Shown piece after piece: positions 16,034 through 23,732 of a stretch of 37,291 nucleotides of DNA. The stretch is from Planctomycetota bacterium (lineage in GTDB: Bacteria > Planctomycetota > Planctomycetia > Pirellulales > PLA5): NCBI GenBank assembly GCA_003576845.1, contig QEVJ01000052.1, positions 1 to 37,291 of the forward strand, written 5' to 3'. Positions within the stretch are counted from its first letter, which is position 1. Every line of letters starts with the position of its first letter. The position numbers were made by a program, and so were the translations under genes. The notes beneath the pieces are model-generated. The model did no database searches and was not told the DNA's origin. It saw only the letters and a program-made list of their open reading frames with translations.

Positions 16034-17470
16034 ATGCGGATCTCGAAGTGGACGATGGCGCTGGCCATCACGGGTCTGTGGTCGGCGCAGAACGCCGCGG
16101 CCCAGACGATTTCGGCGGCCGCCGCCGAATACGATGCGTACTATTCCCAGCCCGCTTCGCCGAGCGATCAAGCCGCGCCTCCGGCTCCGATGGGCGAAGC
16201 GGCGGCGGCGGCTCCCGCCGCTGAAGGCGGATCGTGCGGCTGCGAGCCAGGCGGCGACGACTGCGGATGCCCGACCTGCTGCAACAGCCACTGCGGTTTC
16301 GAACGCTGCTGCGCCCTGGATTGCGGCGATGCCGATACGGTCCGCCTGTTCGACGACATTTGCGGGCTCGAATGCCGCGGCATTAAGGTCTACGGCTGGA
16401 TCGCCGGCGGCGTTACCGCCAACGGCCACAACCCGGTCGACAACTTCAACGGCCCGATGACGTTCAACGATCGCACGGAAGGCCAGCTCAACCAGTTCTA
16501 CGGCGTGATGGAGAAAGCCGTCGACAACGAAGGCTGCGGTTGGGGCTTCGGCGCTCGCGTCGACGTGCTCTACGGCACCGACCATCGCTTGACGATGGCC
16601 CGCGGACTGGAAACACACCGCGATGGCACGAACAAGTGGAACAACGACCGGTTCTACGGCGTGGCGCTGCCGCAAGCGTATTTCGACGTGGCGTACAACG
16701 ACACGACAATCCGCGTCGGGCACATGTACACCACCGCAGGTTACGAGGTCGTCGTCGCACCGGGCAACTTCTTTTACTCGCATACGTACACGCATCAATA
16801 CGGCGAACCGTTCACGCACACCGGTGTGATGTGGATGCAACGGTGGAACGAACGTCTGTCGTTTCACGCCTGCGCCGTTACCGGCTGGGACAACTTCACC
16901 TTTCCGCCCGGCAACACCAAAGGTTCCTTCCTCGGTGGCGCCACGATCACCAGCGAAGACGGCAAGGGCGCATTGGCCTTGGTCGTGACGAGCGGCGAAG
17001 AACCGTCGGTCACAGGTTTCGAGCCCCGAAACTATTTCAGCCTCGTATATAGCCGCAAGTTTCTGTGTGACCGCCTGACTTACGTGCTGCAACACGACAA
17101 CGGCGTGCAGGAAGATGGCGTGGTGAGCACGGTTGGCGCGCCGGTCCAAGACGCCGAATGGTACGGTTTGAGCCAGTACTTCCTGTACCAGCTCAACTGC
17201 TGCTGGTCGGCCGGGATGCGCGTCGAATGGTTCCGCGACGACGACGGCGCCCGCGTCACGGGTCTTGGCAGTGGCAACGCCGTCGCCGGCCAGTCCTTCC
17301 CGGGCAACTTCTGGGACGTGACCTGGGGCCTGAACTGGAAGCCGAACGACAACCTGATCATTCGGCCGGAAGTGCGGTACGACTGGTTCGATGGCGCCGG
17401 AAACCCATACAACGACGGGACCGACACCGAACAGTTCACCGCCGCAGTCGACGTGATCGTCCAGTGGTAG
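16034..17470 (+). CDS. Outer-membrane beta-barrel porin (OmpL/BBP2 type) with Cys-rich N-terminus
   Basis: The 478-residue protein has a Sec signal peptide (MRISKWTMALAITGLWSAQNAAA), an Ala/Pro-rich spacer, then a Cys-rich segment with 12 cysteines between residues 68 and 114 (SCGCEP, CGCPTCC, RCCALDC). From about residue 117 it shows repeated amphipathic beta strands with aromatic girdles (VYGWIAGGV, FYGVALPQAYFDVAYND, TIRVGHMYT, YFLYQLNCCWSAGMRVEWF) and ends in VDVIVQW, a C-terminal aromatic residue usual for outer-membrane proteins. The pattern fits the putative beta-barrel porin-2 family, probably a passive pore. GGAG 8 bases ahead fixes the ATG at 16034. It is a single-gene unit closed by two strong terminators, which suggests high expression. 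The Cys-rich segment may cross-link the protein within the envelope; that is inference. Confidence 0.85.
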   Translation: MRISKWTMALAITGLWSAQNAAAQTISAAAAEYDAYYSQPASPSDQAAPPAPMGEAAAAAPAAEGGSCGCEPGGDDCGCPTCCNSHCGFERCCALDCGDADTVRLFDDICGLECRGIKVYGWIAGGVTANGHNPVDNFNGPMTFNDRTEGQLNQFYGVMEKAVDNEGCGWGFGARVDVLYGTDHRLTMARGLETHRDGTNKWNNDRFYGVALPQAYFDVAYNDTTIRVGHMYTTAGYEVVVAPGNFFYSHTYTHQYGEPFTHTGVMWMQRWNERLSFHACAVTGWDNFTFPPGNTKGSFLGGATITSEDGKGALALVVTSGEEPSVTGFEPRNYFSLVYSRKFLCDRLTYVLQHDNGVQEDGVVSTVGAPVQDAEWYGLSQYFLYQLNCCWSAGMRVEWFRDDDGARVTGLGSGNAVAGQSFPGNFWDVTWGLNWKPNDNLIIRPEVRYDWFDGAGNPYNDGTDTEQFTAAVDVIVQW

Positions 17471-17533
17471 TGCGGCAGCGCCGTACATAACCCACGCGGT
17501 TCCCACCGCAGCCATCGATCGACTCCACAACGC

Positions 17534-17569
17534 ACGCCGGCCGAGATTCTCCCCAATCTCGGCCGGCGT
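17534..17569 (+). terminator. Strong rho-independent terminator after the porin gene
   Basis: A 15-bp perfect stem (ACGCCGGCCGAGATT / AATCTCGGCCGGCGT) closes a 6-base loop CTCCCC and is followed by TGTTTATT. It starts 64 bases after the porin stop codon. Confidence 0.9.
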
Positions 17570-17598
17570 TGTTTATTGAGCCGACGTGTTGTTCATTT

Positions 17599-17624
17599 AG
17601 CCCCCGGTGAACACACCGGGGGCT
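17599..17624 (+). terminator. Second tandem terminator
   Basis: AGCCCCCGGTG and CACCGGGGGCT form a perfect 11-bp stem around AACA, followed by TTGCGTTC. It stands 29 bases after the first hairpin and could back it up or insulate mtaB. Confidence 0.75.
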
Positions 17625-17782
17625 TTGCGTTCGGCACCCAATGCGGCGTCGCCGTGTCGATTCGCTCCATGCCTCCGCGCGGAGCACTCCGCGACATCGC
17701 TGGGCCATCCGCGCCCCGTATGGTCAAATGCCCCAAAACGACCTTCGCCCGCCCGCCGCCCGGTGCGCCGCCCCAATTCGCC

Positions 17783-19090
17783 ATGCCCACCCTCCGCACC
17801 GTCACGCTCGGTTGCAAAGTCAACCAATACGAAACCGAGTTCGTCCGCGAGGGCCTGCTCGCGGCAGGCTACGCCGACGCGCGCCGCGGCGAGGCGGCCG
17901 ACCTGTGCGTCGTCAACACCTGCACCGTCACGCACGAAGGCGACGCCAAGAGCCGGCAAACCATCCGCCGCCTGGCCAAAGATAATCCCGCCGCACGCAT
18001 CGTCGTGATGGGCTGTTACGCCACCCGCGCTCCCAACGAAGTCGCCGCGCTCCCCGGTGTCGCCGAAGTCGTCTCCGACAAGCGCGAGCTGCCCGACTTG
18101 CTCGGCCGCATGGGCGTGGTCGACGTGCCCGACGGAATCTCCAACTTCGCCGGCCACCATCGGGCGTTCATCAAAGTCCAGGACGGCTGCCTTCTGCGGT
18201 GCAGCTTCTGCATTATCCCGCACGTGCGGCCGAATCTTGCCAGCCGTCCGGTCGACGCGATCGTCCGCGAAGCAGAACGCCTCCTCGTGGCCGGGTTTCG
18301 CGAGTTGGTGCTGACCGGCATTCATCTGGGCCACTACGGCGTCGACTTCAATCGCGGCCGAGCGAAGAACGGTTGGCAACGGTTGTCGCACTTGCTCGCG
18401 CGATTGATGGAGATTCTCGAGCATCCTGACGGCGGGCCGTTTCGCGTGCGGCTTTCCAGCATCGAAGCGACGGAGGTCACGCGCGAGTTGCTCGACGTAA
18501 TGGCGGCCCATCCGCGGCGGATTTGCCCGCACTTGCATGTGTCGATGCAGAGCGGTTCCGACGGCGTGCTGCGGCGAATGCGACGCCGCTGGGGTGCGCA
18601 GCGGTTCATCGACCGTTGTCGGCTCGCCCAGCAAACGCTCGATCTTCCGGCGCTGACCACCGACATCATCGTCGGCTTTCCCGACGAGACGGAAGCGGAA
18701 TTCGCCGAAACGTGCCAGGTCGTCGAGGAGCTTGGTTTCTCGAAGATTCACATCTTTCCATTCAGCCCCCGCCGCGGAACGCCGGCGGCGGAGATGACCA
18801 ACCAAGTTGCTCCGGAAGCAAAGGCCGATCGCGTGCGTCGCCTGCGCGAACTGGAATCCAAAACCCGCCGGCGATATCACCAACAGCTCCTCGGGCGGAC
18901 CTTGGATGTTCTCGTACAAGCCCCCGCCGATCGACCTGGCTACGTCTGTGGAACCGCCTGCCGCTACGCACCCGTCGAGCTCCCGGGCAAAATGGACTTG
19001 GAAAGCCAAATCGTCGCCGCCCGTGCAATCGCCACCGACGGCGAGCGAATTCGAGCGGGTTTCTTAAACGCAGAGAGGACACGGAGGTAG
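17783..19090 (+). CDS. mtaB: tRNA t6A37 methylthiotransferase MtaB
   Basis: This 435-residue radical-SAM methylthiotransferase adds a methylthio group to t6A at tRNA position 37. The N-terminal UPF0004 domain has its three cluster cysteines at 11 (LGCKVNQYE), 47 (NTCTVTHEGD) and 78 (MGCYATR). The radical SAM motif is C136-x3-C140-x2-C143 in DGCLLRCSFCIIPHVRP. LGCKVNQYETE and the RLSSIEATEVTRELLDVM, HLHVSMQSGSDGVLRRMRRR and TDIIVGFPDETEAEF blocks fit MtaB rather than MiaB or RimO. A short TRAM-like end follows. The ATG at 17783 gives the family N-terminus. The last 10 or so codons (FLNAERTRR) and the stop codon lie inside a dispersed hairpin repeat, so the original C-terminus has been replaced. 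Confidence 0.92.
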   Translation: MPTLRTVTLGCKVNQYETEFVREGLLAAGYADARRGEAADLCVVNTCTVTHEGDAKSRQTIRRLAKDNPAARIVVMGCYATRAPNEVAALPGVAEVVSDKRELPDLLGRMGVVDVPDGISNFAGHHRAFIKVQDGCLLRCSFCIIPHVRPNLASRPVDAIVREAERLLVAGFRELVLTGIHLGHYGVDFNRGRAKNGWQRLSHLLARLMEILEHPDGGPFRVRLSSIEATEVTRELLDVMAAHPRRICPHLHVSMQSGSDGVLRRMRRRWGAQRFIDRCRLAQQTLDLPALTTDIIVGFPDETEAEFAETCQVVEELGFSKIHIFPFSPRRGTPAAEMTNQVAPEAKADRVRRLRELESKTRRRYHQQLLGRTLDVLVQAPADRPGYVCGTACRYAPVELPGKMDLESQIVAARAIATDGERIRAGFLNAERTRR

Positions 19091-19256
19091 AGCACAGAGG
19101 GGGCACGGAGTTTATTGTTGATTGATGAATGATGAACGAAGAGGGATGAGTGTCTTTACGATTCTGTTCATCGTTCTTCACTCATCAATCATCAATCATT
19201 ACTTGCGTTTCCTCTGTGTCCCTCTGTGCTCCACCTCTGTGCACGCTGTGTTTAGG
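19059..19256. repeat. Dispersed hairpin repeat family C, full copy
   Basis: The left side reads TTTCTTAAACGCAGAG, CACGGAGG, GCACAGAGG, and the right side CCTCTGTGTCCCTCTGTG, CCACCTCTGTGC, GTGTTTAGG; these are imperfect inverse complements. Between them, TGATTGATGAATGATGAAC faces GTTCATCG and CTCATCAATCATCAATCATT. The whole forms a nearly 200-base hairpin. It overlaps the end of mtaB and stops 45 bases before ribF. A shortened copy is at 7803-7956. Confidence 0.8.
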
Positions 19257-19301
19257 TGATTGACTTATCCGTCCCGCTAGACCCCGACCGTCGTTTGACC
19301 C

Positions 19302-20252
19302 GTGCGCCTGATCCTCGACCTAGCGACGTACCCCGAAGACCTCCGCGGCGGCGCGGTGGCGATCGGCAATTTCGACGGCGTGCACGTCGGCCATGCCCGG
19401 ATCGTCGAAACGCTGCTCGCCGAAGCGCGCCGCGTCGGCGGACCCGCCGTCGTGTTCACGTTCGACCCGCACCCCGTCCGATTGCTGCGCCCGGAGGAAG
19501 CGCCGCCGCCCTTGACGTGGACCGCGCGCAAAGCCGAGCTCCTCGCCCGGCTCGGCGTCGATGCGCTCGTCGCTTATCCGACCGACGAAGCCCTCCTGCG
19601 CCTCTCGGCGGAAGAGTTCTTCGGACGAATCGTCGTCCAGGGGCTCGGTGCGTGGGCGATGGTCGAAGGGCCAAACTTCCGCTTCGGCCGCGGGCGTGCG
19701 GGCAACGTCGAATCGCTCGCCGCCATGTGCGACGCCGCCGACATGTCGCTTGCCGTCGTCGAACCCGTCGTCGCCGAAGGCGAAATCGTGTCGAGTTCCC
19801 GCATCCGCCGCCTCATCGCCGCCGGCGACATCGACGCTGCGCGGCCGCTCTTGACCGAACCCTATCGCATTCGCGGCATGGTCGTCCACGGCGCGAAACG
19901 CGGCGCAACGATCGGCTTTCCCACCGCCAACATCGCAGCCGTCGACACGCTCGTGCCCGGAATGGGCGTATATGCCGGCCGCGGATGGCTCCGTTCGAGT
20001 GGCCCGGCAAACGGCAAGGGCGAATCGTGGCCGGCGGCGATCAACGTCGGACCCAATCCAACCTTTGGCGACCACGCACTGAAGATCGAAGCCCATCTCG
20101 TCGGCTGCCAGCGGTCGCTCTATGGCGAAGTTCTCGAAGTCGACTTCGCCGCCCGATTGCGCGACACTCGGCCCTTCGCCAGCGTCGACGAACTCAAAAC
20201 CCAACTTCGCCGCGACGTCGAAGCAGTCGAACACCTGGTATCGAGCCCATAA
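19302..20252 (+). CDS. ribF: Bifunctional riboflavin kinase / FAD synthetase RibF
   Basis: The 316-residue protein matches RibF, which phosphorylates riboflavin to FMN and adenylates FMN to FAD. The N-terminal nucleotidyltransferase domain has AIGNFDGVHVGHARIV (the HxGH motif), VVFTFDPHPVRLL, the PNFRFGRGRAGN block and the ISSSRIR-like stretch VSSSRIRRLI. The C-terminal riboflavin kinase domain begins at about residue 185 with IRGMVVHGAKRGATIGFPTANI, the conserved GxxRGxxxGFPTAN, and later AINVGPNPTFGDHALKIEAHL with its catalytic Glu. The start is a GTG at 19302, and no ATG fits. It follows mtaB on the same strand but is separated by the 200-base hairpin repeat. The 117 bases to the convergent surE hold no clear terminator. 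Confidence 0.93.
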   Translation: MRLILDLATYPEDLRGGAVAIGNFDGVHVGHARIVETLLAEARRVGGPAVVFTFDPHPVRLLRPEEAPPPLTWTARKAELLARLGVDALVAYPTDEALLRLSAEEFFGRIVVQGLGAWAMVEGPNFRFGRGRAGNVESLAAMCDAADMSLAVVEPVVAEGEIVSSSRIRRLIAAGDIDAARPLLTEPYRIRGMVVHGAKRGATIGFPTANIAAVDTLVPGMGVYAGRGWLRSSGPANGKGESWPAAINVGPNPTFGDHALKIEAHLVGCQRSLYGEVLEVDFAARLRDTRPFASVDELKTQLRRDVEAVEHLVSSP

Positions 20253-20369
20253 CCCAGCCCATAACCCGTAGGCCAGGCCAAGCGGCGCAACACCCGGCCA
20301 TCCTCGCAAATGCAAACCCGCGCCGGCCTGACACCCGCCGCTCCGGCCGCATCGCCATCCGCCGCAACG

Positions 20370-21149
20370 TCACCCTTTCCCGTCCCGTTCCAACTCGTCG
20401 AACGTCCAACCGTGCATCGCCGCCACCGCCGCCCGCTTCGTCAAATCGAACTCCAGTGGCGTGATCGTAATGTACCCGTCGGCGAGCGCCGTCAAATCGG
20501 TCTCCGTCGCGTCGTGATGCTCGGGCAAGCGGCCCGCCGCCCAGAAATAACTCCGTCCCCGCGGATCGACCCGCTTCTCGTAGTGCTCCGCATACTGCCG
20601 CACGTCCATCGGCACGATCTTCACCTGCGGCTTGTCCCACAACGCTGCCGTCGGGATGTTCACATTGTAAAGCTGCGGCGTGGGCCCCTTTTGCGCGAGA
20701 ATTCGCTCGATCACCCGCCGCGCAAGCGACGCCGCGCGGTCGAACTCCGGGTGCTGCCGAAACTCCAGCGACACGGCGATGCTCGTCAGCCCGAAGAATG
20801 CCCCTTCGATCGCCGCCGCCACCGTCCCGCTATAGAGCACGTTGATGCCCGCGTTCAGGCCGTAGTTGATCCCGCTCACCACGAGATCGGGCCGCCGCGG
20901 GCAGTATTCCGTCAGGCCCAGCTTCACGCAATCCGCCGGACTCCCCTCGACGGCATATCCCCGCCGCTTGATTCCGTCGAACACCTCGTTGACGATCAGC
21001 GGCGTCAGATACGTGATCGAGTGCCCCACGCCGCTCTGCTCGACCGCCGGCGCAACCAGCGTCACATTGCCCAGCGCCGCCAACTCCTTTTGCAGCGCGG
21101 CGAGGCCGGGGGCGTAAATTCCGTCATCGTTCGTTAGCAGAATCTCCAC
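20370..21149 (-). CDS. surE: 5'/3'-nucleotidase SurE
   Basis: The 259-residue protein matches SurE, a metal-dependent nucleoside monophosphate phosphatase linked to stationary-phase survival. The N-terminus is EILLTNDDGIYAPG with the metal-binding Asp pair, followed by LVAPAVEQSGVGHSIT (conserved Ser), YAVEGSPADCVKLGL and VVSGINYGLNAGINVLYSGTVAAA, the classic SurE signature. The C-terminal part includes YNVNIP and GYITITPLEFDLTK, as in the family. The start is read as GTG at 21149, because that places ILLTNDDG at the N-terminus; upstream ATGs would add over 100 odd residues. A stem-loop at 21269-21311 lies upstream and could be part of its leader. Confidence 0.93.
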   Translation of the reverse strand: MEILLTNDDGIYAPGLAALQKELAALGNVTLVAPAVEQSGVGHSITYLTPLIVNEVFDGIKRRGYAVEGSPADCVKLGLTEYCPRRPDLVVSGINYGLNAGINVLYSGTVAAAIEGAFFGLTSIAVSLEFRQHPEFDRAASLARRVIERILAQKGPTPQLYNVNIPTAALWDKPQVKIVPMDVRQYAEHYEKRVDPRGRSYFWAAGRLPEHHDATETDLTALADGYITITPLEFDLTKRAAVAAMHGWTFDELERDGKG

Positions 21150-21268
21150 GGGCGGAGTCTCGTCGGGGTGCGGTGCGTGCCGGGGCCGAAGGACACTCAA
21201 AGGTTGCCTAAATTGTTCGGAAATGTCCCGGCGCCGAACATTCGCAAACCCCCTCACTCGAAGGAATA

Positions 21269-21311
21269 AATCCGCACGCCTCCGGGAAAGAAACGGGGGG
21301 TTGTGCGGATT
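21269..21311. other. Stem-loop upstream of surE
   Basis: AATCCGCAC (21269-21277) and GTGCGGATT (21303-21311) are perfect 9-bp inverse complements. Inside them CCTCC can pair with GGGGG (one G-T pair), leaving a loop GGGAAAGAAAC or so. It lies 120 bases upstream of the surE start, within a 361-base gap that otherwise holds no gene. It could be a leader structure or a repeat relic. Confidence 0.4.
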
Positions 21312-21510
21312 AATTACGGTCGTACCGGCCAGCAAACCATAATCCCCATCACCATACCAAACCGCCCGCCGGGCGATACCCCAAATTTTTACACCTTCGT
21401 CGCCTTGCCCGCTGACCCGAGAAATGTGCTGGCGAGCCGGCCAATCCCTCGCGATAATTAGTTTGCTCCACTCTCCTAGATCTATGCTCGGTTTGTTTCT
21501 TGGCAACGTC

Positions 21511-21933
21511 ATGATTGGCGAATATAGGCTACTTCGCTCCGCGGGCGGCAAAGGGAACTACGCGCGAGTACGTGTAAGCGTCACTCCGGCGGAAGGTGTC
21601 CATGTTGACGACTGCTTGCCCGAGGTTCCTGATCGGAGGACGGGTGAGGTTAATTCAACGACTTACCCGTCCTGGGTCGAGGCCGCAATGCATGGCGCGT
21701 GGCGGTGCGCTGATGCGGCGGTTCGCGCTGGCCTTGCCAGGGGCTGTCGCGTACGACTTCTACAAGTTATTGGCGCCGTTGTGGACACCGTCCCGGAAAC
21801 CGTCGAATGCGCAGCCGCACAGGCAGTTTGGAAGGCCATGTTTCCTGACTCGGCGGAGTTGGACATGGCCTACGAGGAAGATGCCTGGCACGTTCGTCTG
21901 CCCTGCGTGCGAGCCGATGTCGGCGGAACCTAG
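21511..21933 (+). CDS. Free-standing EF-G domain IV-like protein
   Basis: This 140-residue frame resembles domain IV of elongation factor G by pattern. GGKGNYARVRVSVTPAEG at residues 12-29 parallels the GGRGQYGHV...EP block of EF-G. YPSWVEAAMHGAWRCADAAVRAG parallels the helix with YVPAV...GLEDALENG, and CRVRLLQVIGAVVDTVPETVECAAAQAVWKAM parallels [28 protein letters not shown]. There is no GTPase domain before it; upstream is non-coding. A likely fold is therefore a lone alpha/beta domain IV, the part of EF-G that enters the ribosomal A site. Its job is unknown. ATG 21511 (MIGEYRLL) is preferred, but ATG 21484 in the same frame is possible. The next gene is hicB, 97 bases downstream. Confidence 0.65.
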   Translation: MIGEYRLLRSAGGKGNYARVRVSVTPAEGVHVDDCLPEVPDRRTGEVNSTTYPSWVEAAMHGAWRCADAAVRAGLARGCRVRLLQVIGAVVDTVPETVECAAAQAVWKAMFPDSAELDMAYEEDAWHVRLPCVRADVGGT

Positions 21934-22030
21934 CCATACGAGCGGGCGGCCATGTGTTATGCTCGTAGACCGCACGCTCATCGCGTAGCGCTGCGAAGCA
22001 GGACGATTCACATAACGCGCGAGACGGACC

Positions 22031-22252
22031 ATGAAACGCTACGCCATCGTCATCGAAAAAGCCGCGTCGAATTACGCCGCCTACGTGCCCGATCTGCCCG
22101 GGTGCGTCGCAACGGGGGCGACGCGCGAAGAGACGGAGCAGTTGTTGCGGGAAGCGATCGAGGTACATATCGAAGGGCTGCAACAGGATGGCCTTCCCGT
22201 GCCGGAGCCGATGGCCGCGGTCGATTATTTGGACCTGGAAGTCGGCGTGTGA
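22031..22252 (+). CDS. HicB family antitoxin-like protein (orphan)
   Basis: The 73-residue protein is a compact HicB N-terminal domain: RYAIVIEKAASNYAAYVPDLPGCVATGATREETEQLLREAIEVHIEGLQQDGLPVPEP. The YVPDLPGCVA...T block is the family's RNase-H-like core. It has no C-terminal DNA-binding helix, as in short HicB forms. HicB normally neutralises the mRNA-cleaving toxin HicA, which is encoded next to it. Here the 97 bases upstream are too short for hicA and the 196 bases downstream do not encode one, so it is an orphan. After its stop codon the reading frame continues as a PEP-CTERM-like tail. The start at ATG 22031 fits the family; no strong ribosome binding site is visible. Confidence 0.85.
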   Translation: MKRYAIVIEKAASNYAAYVPDLPGCVATGATREETEQLLREAIEVHIEGLQQDGLPVPEPMAAVDYLDLEVGV

Positions 22253-22339
22253 CGCCTTGCCGAACCGTCCACTGCATTCCTCGCCGCCGCCGGAGTCGTC
22301 GGCACACTCGCCTTCGCACGCCGCAAACGGGCTGCATGA
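22253..22339 (+). pseudogene. PEP-CTERM-like sorting tail, remnant of a lost gene
   Basis: Directly after the hicB stop codon (22250-22252), the same frame reads 28 codons and then TGA at 22337-22339. The translation has the three parts of a PEP-CTERM sorting signal: a short motif AEPST, a hydrophobic helix (AFLAAAGVVGTLAFA) and a basic end (RRKRAA). Exported proteins with this tail are handled by exosortase. There is no start codon or protein body ahead of it, so it looks like the 3' end of a deleted gene. Read-through of the hicB stop codon is an alternative with no other support. Confidence 0.55.
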
Positions 22340-22456
22340 CCGGGATCGGCCCGTGTATCTTGTTTGAGACTCAGGCCGGCGGCGGGCCACGAAGACGCCC
22401 GTCGCTATGAGAATGCCTGATGAACGAACGCGGCGGGACCGCGCGATGTGACTGCC

Positions 22457-23620
22457 ATGTCCTGGCGCGACCTCTTCCTCGAATACCTCGGCCCCGCCGG
22501 TTTCACGGGCATGACCTTCGGCGATTGGCTCCGCGCGCTCGCCGAGAACCGCTTTTGCGTCAATCCGCGCTACTGGCCGGGGGCGGCGAACATCACGGCA
22601 AACTGCCTCGCGAATTCCGCGCTCAAGTGCTGGGAGAACTTCCGCCACGGCCGAGCGATTCGCGCAACGGTCGTCCCGCCGCCGCTGTTCGTCCTCGGCG
22701 TGTGGCGCAGCGGCACGACGCACCTGCACAACCTGCTCGCCCGCGACGAGCGATTCGCCTTTCCCACGACGTTCGAGGTCTTCTATCCGCACACCTTCCT
22801 CTCCACCGAGCGGACGATCAAGCCGTTCATGGCCTTCATGATGCCCGAGCGGCGGCCGCAGGATAACGTGCGGATGGGCATCGACGAGCCGCAAGAAGAC
22901 GAGTTCGCCCTCTGCGGCCTCACGCGGCTCTCGTTCACGCTCGCCTGGGCATTTCCGCGAAACGCGAGCTACTACCGCTTCCTCACGCTCCGCGACGCCA
23001 CGCCCGAGGAGCGCCGCCGCTGGCAACACGCCCTCTATGCGTTCGTGCAGAAGCTCACGTACAAACACCGCAAGCCGCTCATCCTCAAGTCGCCGGCCCA
23101 CATGGGGCGAATCCGCCTGCTGCTCGAAATCTTCCCGAATGCGAAGTTCGTCCACATCCACCGCGATCCGTTCGCCGTCTTCAAGTCGTCGCTCTACACC
23201 TCGCGGGCCGTGACCCACGTCTGGTCGCTCCAGCGCTATGAACCGCCCGACCTGGAAAGCGTCATCCTTCGCCAACATCGCGAAGTGTGGGGCGCTTTCT
23301 TCGAAGAGCGGCGTCTGATTCCGCCCGAGCGGTTCTGCGAGCTGAGCTACGACGACCTGACGCGCGATCCAATCGCCGCCCTGCGGCAAATCTACGCGCG
23401 GCTCGATCTGCCCCCGTTCGACGTCGCCGAGCCGAAGTTTCGCGAATACATCGCGTCGCTCGCCGACTACCGGCGGAACCAGTTCGCCGACCTGCCGCCC
23501 GAACAACGCGAGCGCGTCGTCCGCCAGTGGCGGCGGTGCTTTGACGAATGGGGATACGCGACGCAGGGCGAGCCCCGCGAATCGCCGCGAGAAGAACTCG
23601 AGTCCCGTCCCCTGCCGTGA
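22457..23620 (+). CDS. Sulfotransferase (PAPS-dependent family)
   Basis: The 387-residue protein has the fold of bacterial sulfotransferases. The 5'-phosphosulfate-binding loop is LGVWRSGTTHLHNLLARD at about residues 76-93, and the 3'-phosphate-binding stretch is VHIHRDPFAVFKSSLY. LKSPAHMGRIRLLLEIFPNAKF is the conserved segment leading to it. It transfers a sulfuryl group from PAPS to a hydroxyl or amino acceptor; the acceptor (lipid, sugar or protein) is unknown. No signal peptide or membrane segment is clear, so it is probably cytoplasmic or peripheral. The ATG at 22457 or the GTG at 22448 (three residues more) could be the start. The closest neighbours do not encode PAPS synthesis. Confidence 0.88.
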   Translation: MSWRDLFLEYLGPAGFTGMTFGDWLRALAENRFCVNPRYWPGAANITANCLANSALKCWENFRHGRAIRATVVPPPLFVLGVWRSGTTHLHNLLARDERFAFPTTFEVFYPHTFLSTERTIKPFMAFMMPERRPQDNVRMGIDEPQEDEFALCGLTRLSFTLAWAFPRNASYYRFLTLRDATPEERRRWQHALYAFVQKLTYKHRKPLILKSPAHMGRIRLLLEIFPNAKFVHIHRDPFAVFKSSLYTSRAVTHVWSLQRYEPPDLESVILRQHREVWGAFFEERRLIPPERFCELSYDDLTRDPIAALRQIYARLDLPPFDVAEPKFREYIASLADYRRNQFADLPPEQRERVVRQWRRCFDEWGYATQGEPRESPREELESRPLP

Positions 23621-23732
23621 TTGCCCGCCGAATGGCCCTGGCCGTGCTGTAAGCGCCTCGCGATAATCGACGCCCGGAGCCTCCTCGCCGATCTCCACAT
23701 GGACGCCGCATTACGAGTTCGAGGGTACGGGC

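Noticed and set aside
15704-17530. 608-residue minus-strand frame over the porin
   Set aside because: It mirrors the porin gene. The porin frame has a signal peptide, barrel strands and a ribosome binding site.
21934-22030. Possible hicA gene before hicB
   Set aside because: Only 97 bases are available, too short for a HicA of about 60 residues.
21767-23698. 643-residue minus-strand frame over hicB and the sulfotransferase
   Set aside because: It is a shadow of the sulfotransferase. The plus-strand frame has both PAPS-binding motifs.
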